Shown: positions 4,978 to 5,888 of the stretch, in pieces
Numbering within the stretch: position 1 is the stretch's first letter
Layout: each line of letters starts with the position of its first letter
Origin: Deltaproteobacteria bacterium
Lineage (GTDB): Bacteria > SAR324 > JACQKK01
Assembly (NCBI GenBank): GCA_029879595.1
Contig: JAOUPZ010000200.1
Coordinates: forward strand, 1 to 5,888
Reading direction: 5' to 3'
DNA: 5,888 nucleotides
Notes under the pieces: model-generated
The model's database searches: none
What the model was told of the DNA's origin: nothing
The model's input: the letters and a program-made list of their open reading frames with translations, nothing else
Program-made: the position numbers and the translations under genes

Positions 4978-5709
4978 CTACATCCAGGGCAGTCCCAGAC
5001 GGGAGGTCAGGTAGGCCGCCAGCCCCCCCAGGCAAAGAAAGGGCACGAAAGGGATGGGAGTGGAGAACATATTCTTCCCCCGGAGCAGCAGCACCGAGAA
5101 CAGCAGGCCCAGGACGGTGGCTAGCAGAACCGTCATGGGAAGAAACCGCCAGCCCGTGAAGGAGCCAATCAGCCCCAGAACAGCCGCATCTCCATCCCCC
5201 AGGCCCATGCGGCCCCGAATGGTCTCATAGGCGAAACCAACCATGTACAGCCCCCCCGCGCCGGCAAGCATTCCGGCCAGGGCATCCGGCAGTCCGGCCC
5301 TGTGCCACAGGGCCAGGGAGCCCAGCCTCAGCACCAGTCCCAGCACCACCAGCGGAGATACCACCTGCAGCGTGTAAAGATCCAGCACCGCCAGGGGGTA
5401 CAGCACCAACAGCATGAGCAGGCCCTGCAACAGGCCCAGGGGGCTGGCCCCCAGGGGACTGATGCTCAGCGCAAGTGATGATGCGCCCAGCACCGCGAAG
5501 TGAAATATCTCCGCTGCCCGCCCATGGGGGGGAACCGGGAAATTCTCCAAATTAATTTCATCGGATTCCGGGTAATGGCCCCTTTCAGTACCCGTTTCGC
5601 CGCCTGTTTCGCCGCCTGACTCCAACCGCTGCAAGGACCGGTTCAAGGCCCAGGCGGCCAGTAATCCGCTCAGAACGGCTCCACCTGCCATCAATACCAT
5701 GTTGTTCAT
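4978..5709 (-). CDS. A24-type prepilin peptidase-like membrane protein lacking the cysteine loop
   Basis: Type IV prepilin peptidases are inner-membrane aspartyl proteases that cleave pilin or pseudopilin leaders. From the ATG at 5709 this protein has 243 residues with about seven or eight hydrophobic segments. The first segment, GGAVLSGLLAAWALNRSLQRL (residues 9-29), resembles the family's first helix. The first catalytic aspartate is D110 in YPLAVLDLYTLQ. The second motif GLGDGDAAVLG carries D174 at the GxGxGD position, although the lysine usually found after it (GDxK) is alanine. STPIPFVPFLCLGG near the end matches the family's PFGPFL segment. The usual cytoplasmic loop with two CxxC pairs (zinc and N-methylation domain) is missing. 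A short acidic, glycine-rich stretch with GGET twice stands in its place, so N-methylation is not expected. The 50 in-frame residues further upstream (TTG at 5859) have atypical codons and no family match, so I start at 5709 despite a poor ribosome binding site. No pilus genes are nearby; the substrate is unknown. Confidence 0.83.
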   Translation of the reverse strand: MNNMVLMAGGAVLSGLLAAWALNRSLQRLESGGETGGETGTERGHYPESDEINLENFPVPPHGRAAEIFHFAVLGASSLALSISPLGASPLGLLQGLLMLLVLYPLAVLDLYTLQVVSPLVVLGLVLRLGSLALWHRAGLPDALAGMLAGAGGLYMVGFAYETIRGRMGLGDGDAAVLGLIGSFTGWRFLPMTVLLATVLGLLFSVLLLRGKNMFSTPIPFVPFLCLGGLAAYLTSRLGLPWM

Positions 5710-5888
5710 AAGCCGGACCCGTATATTGAATGTATCGGGGTCATGGAAGCACTTTGAAAAAATGTCTGGAACCGTCGGATCATAAAAACAAAGGACTTCC
5801 GGCGGTAACACAAGGCGCCTAGAACCGGCCAGCCGGAATTCACCCGACCAACAGGCCAATCCCAGCCCGGGGATTCAACTTTCAAAGC
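5710..5888. other. Upstream region of the peptidase gene, no recognised gene
   Basis: This 179-bp stretch holds no recognisable protein. An in-frame extension of the peptidase gene runs through it from a TTG at 5859 to a TGA at 5875-5877, but its codons (TGT, TTT, TCA, ATA) differ from the neighbouring genes and the peptide is not membrane-like. A TATGAT (minus strand, 5779-5784) could be a -10 for the peptidase gene, with only a poor TTACCG about 18 bp upstream. A CCGGC-CA-GCCGG inverted repeat lies at 5825-5836. What lies beyond the right edge is unknown. Confidence 0.4.

Noticed and set aside
5710..5859. N-terminal extension of the peptidase from a TTG at 5859
   Set aside because: The 50 extra residues are not hydrophobic, do not resemble any PilD N-terminus, use atypical codons and overlap a promoter-like TATGAT.

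Overview
This window comes from a GC-rich bacterial chromosome. The prepilin-peptidase-like gene at the right edge suggests a Gram-negative, diderm organism. I cannot fix the phylum from the sequence alone: Desulfobacterota or a PVC-type lineage would both fit, but this is only an impression. Nothing looks like phage, plasmid backbone, insertion sequence, rRNA or tRNA. The genes are ordinary housekeeping or signalling genes. The oddities are one striking tandem repeat array and several substitutions or losses at normally conserved positions.

Layout, left to right. (1) 1-875, minus: rsmH (mraW), the 16S rRNA C1402 N4-methyltransferase, with its C-terminus cut by the window edge. (2) 876-1006: short intergenic leader, with no mraZ where mraZ usually sits. 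(3) 1007-1954, minus: a soluble fusion of a 2Fe-2S ferredoxin domain to a class III nucleotide cyclase. (4) 2007-3275, minus: dihydroorotase of the pyrC/hydantoinase type. (5) 3302-4057, minus: a class I SAM methyltransferase of unknown substrate, whose stop codon overlaps an alternative pyrC start (TGATG). (6) 4058-4236: divergent intergenic region with two perfect 12-bp palindromes. (7) 4237-4791, plus: an ITPase/RdgB/HAM1-family XTP/dITP pyrophosphatase of the type more familiar from archaea and eukaryotes. (8) 4793-4918: a perfect 11-bp direct repeat, 11 full copies plus 5 bp, starting one base after the pyrophosphatase stop codon, followed by two small inverted repeats. (9) 4978-5709, minus: an A24 prepilin-peptidase-like membrane protein that lacks the usual cysteine-rich N-terminal loop. 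(10) 5710-5888: probable leader of that gene, non-coding as far as I can tell.

The four minus-strand genes from 4057 down to 1 (methyltransferase, dihydroorotase, cyclase, rsmH) lie head to tail with gaps of about 26 (or an overlap), 52 and 131 bp, so the first two or three could be co-transcribed. Their products share no pathway: pyrimidine synthesis, redox or nucleotide signalling, and ribosome modification. The pyrophosphatase is divergent from them and convergent with the peptidase gene, and the repeat array sits in that convergent gap. The most unusual signal is this array, together with an 8-bp piece of it (GATAACGC) that recurs in the palindrome upstream of the same pyrophosphatase gene.
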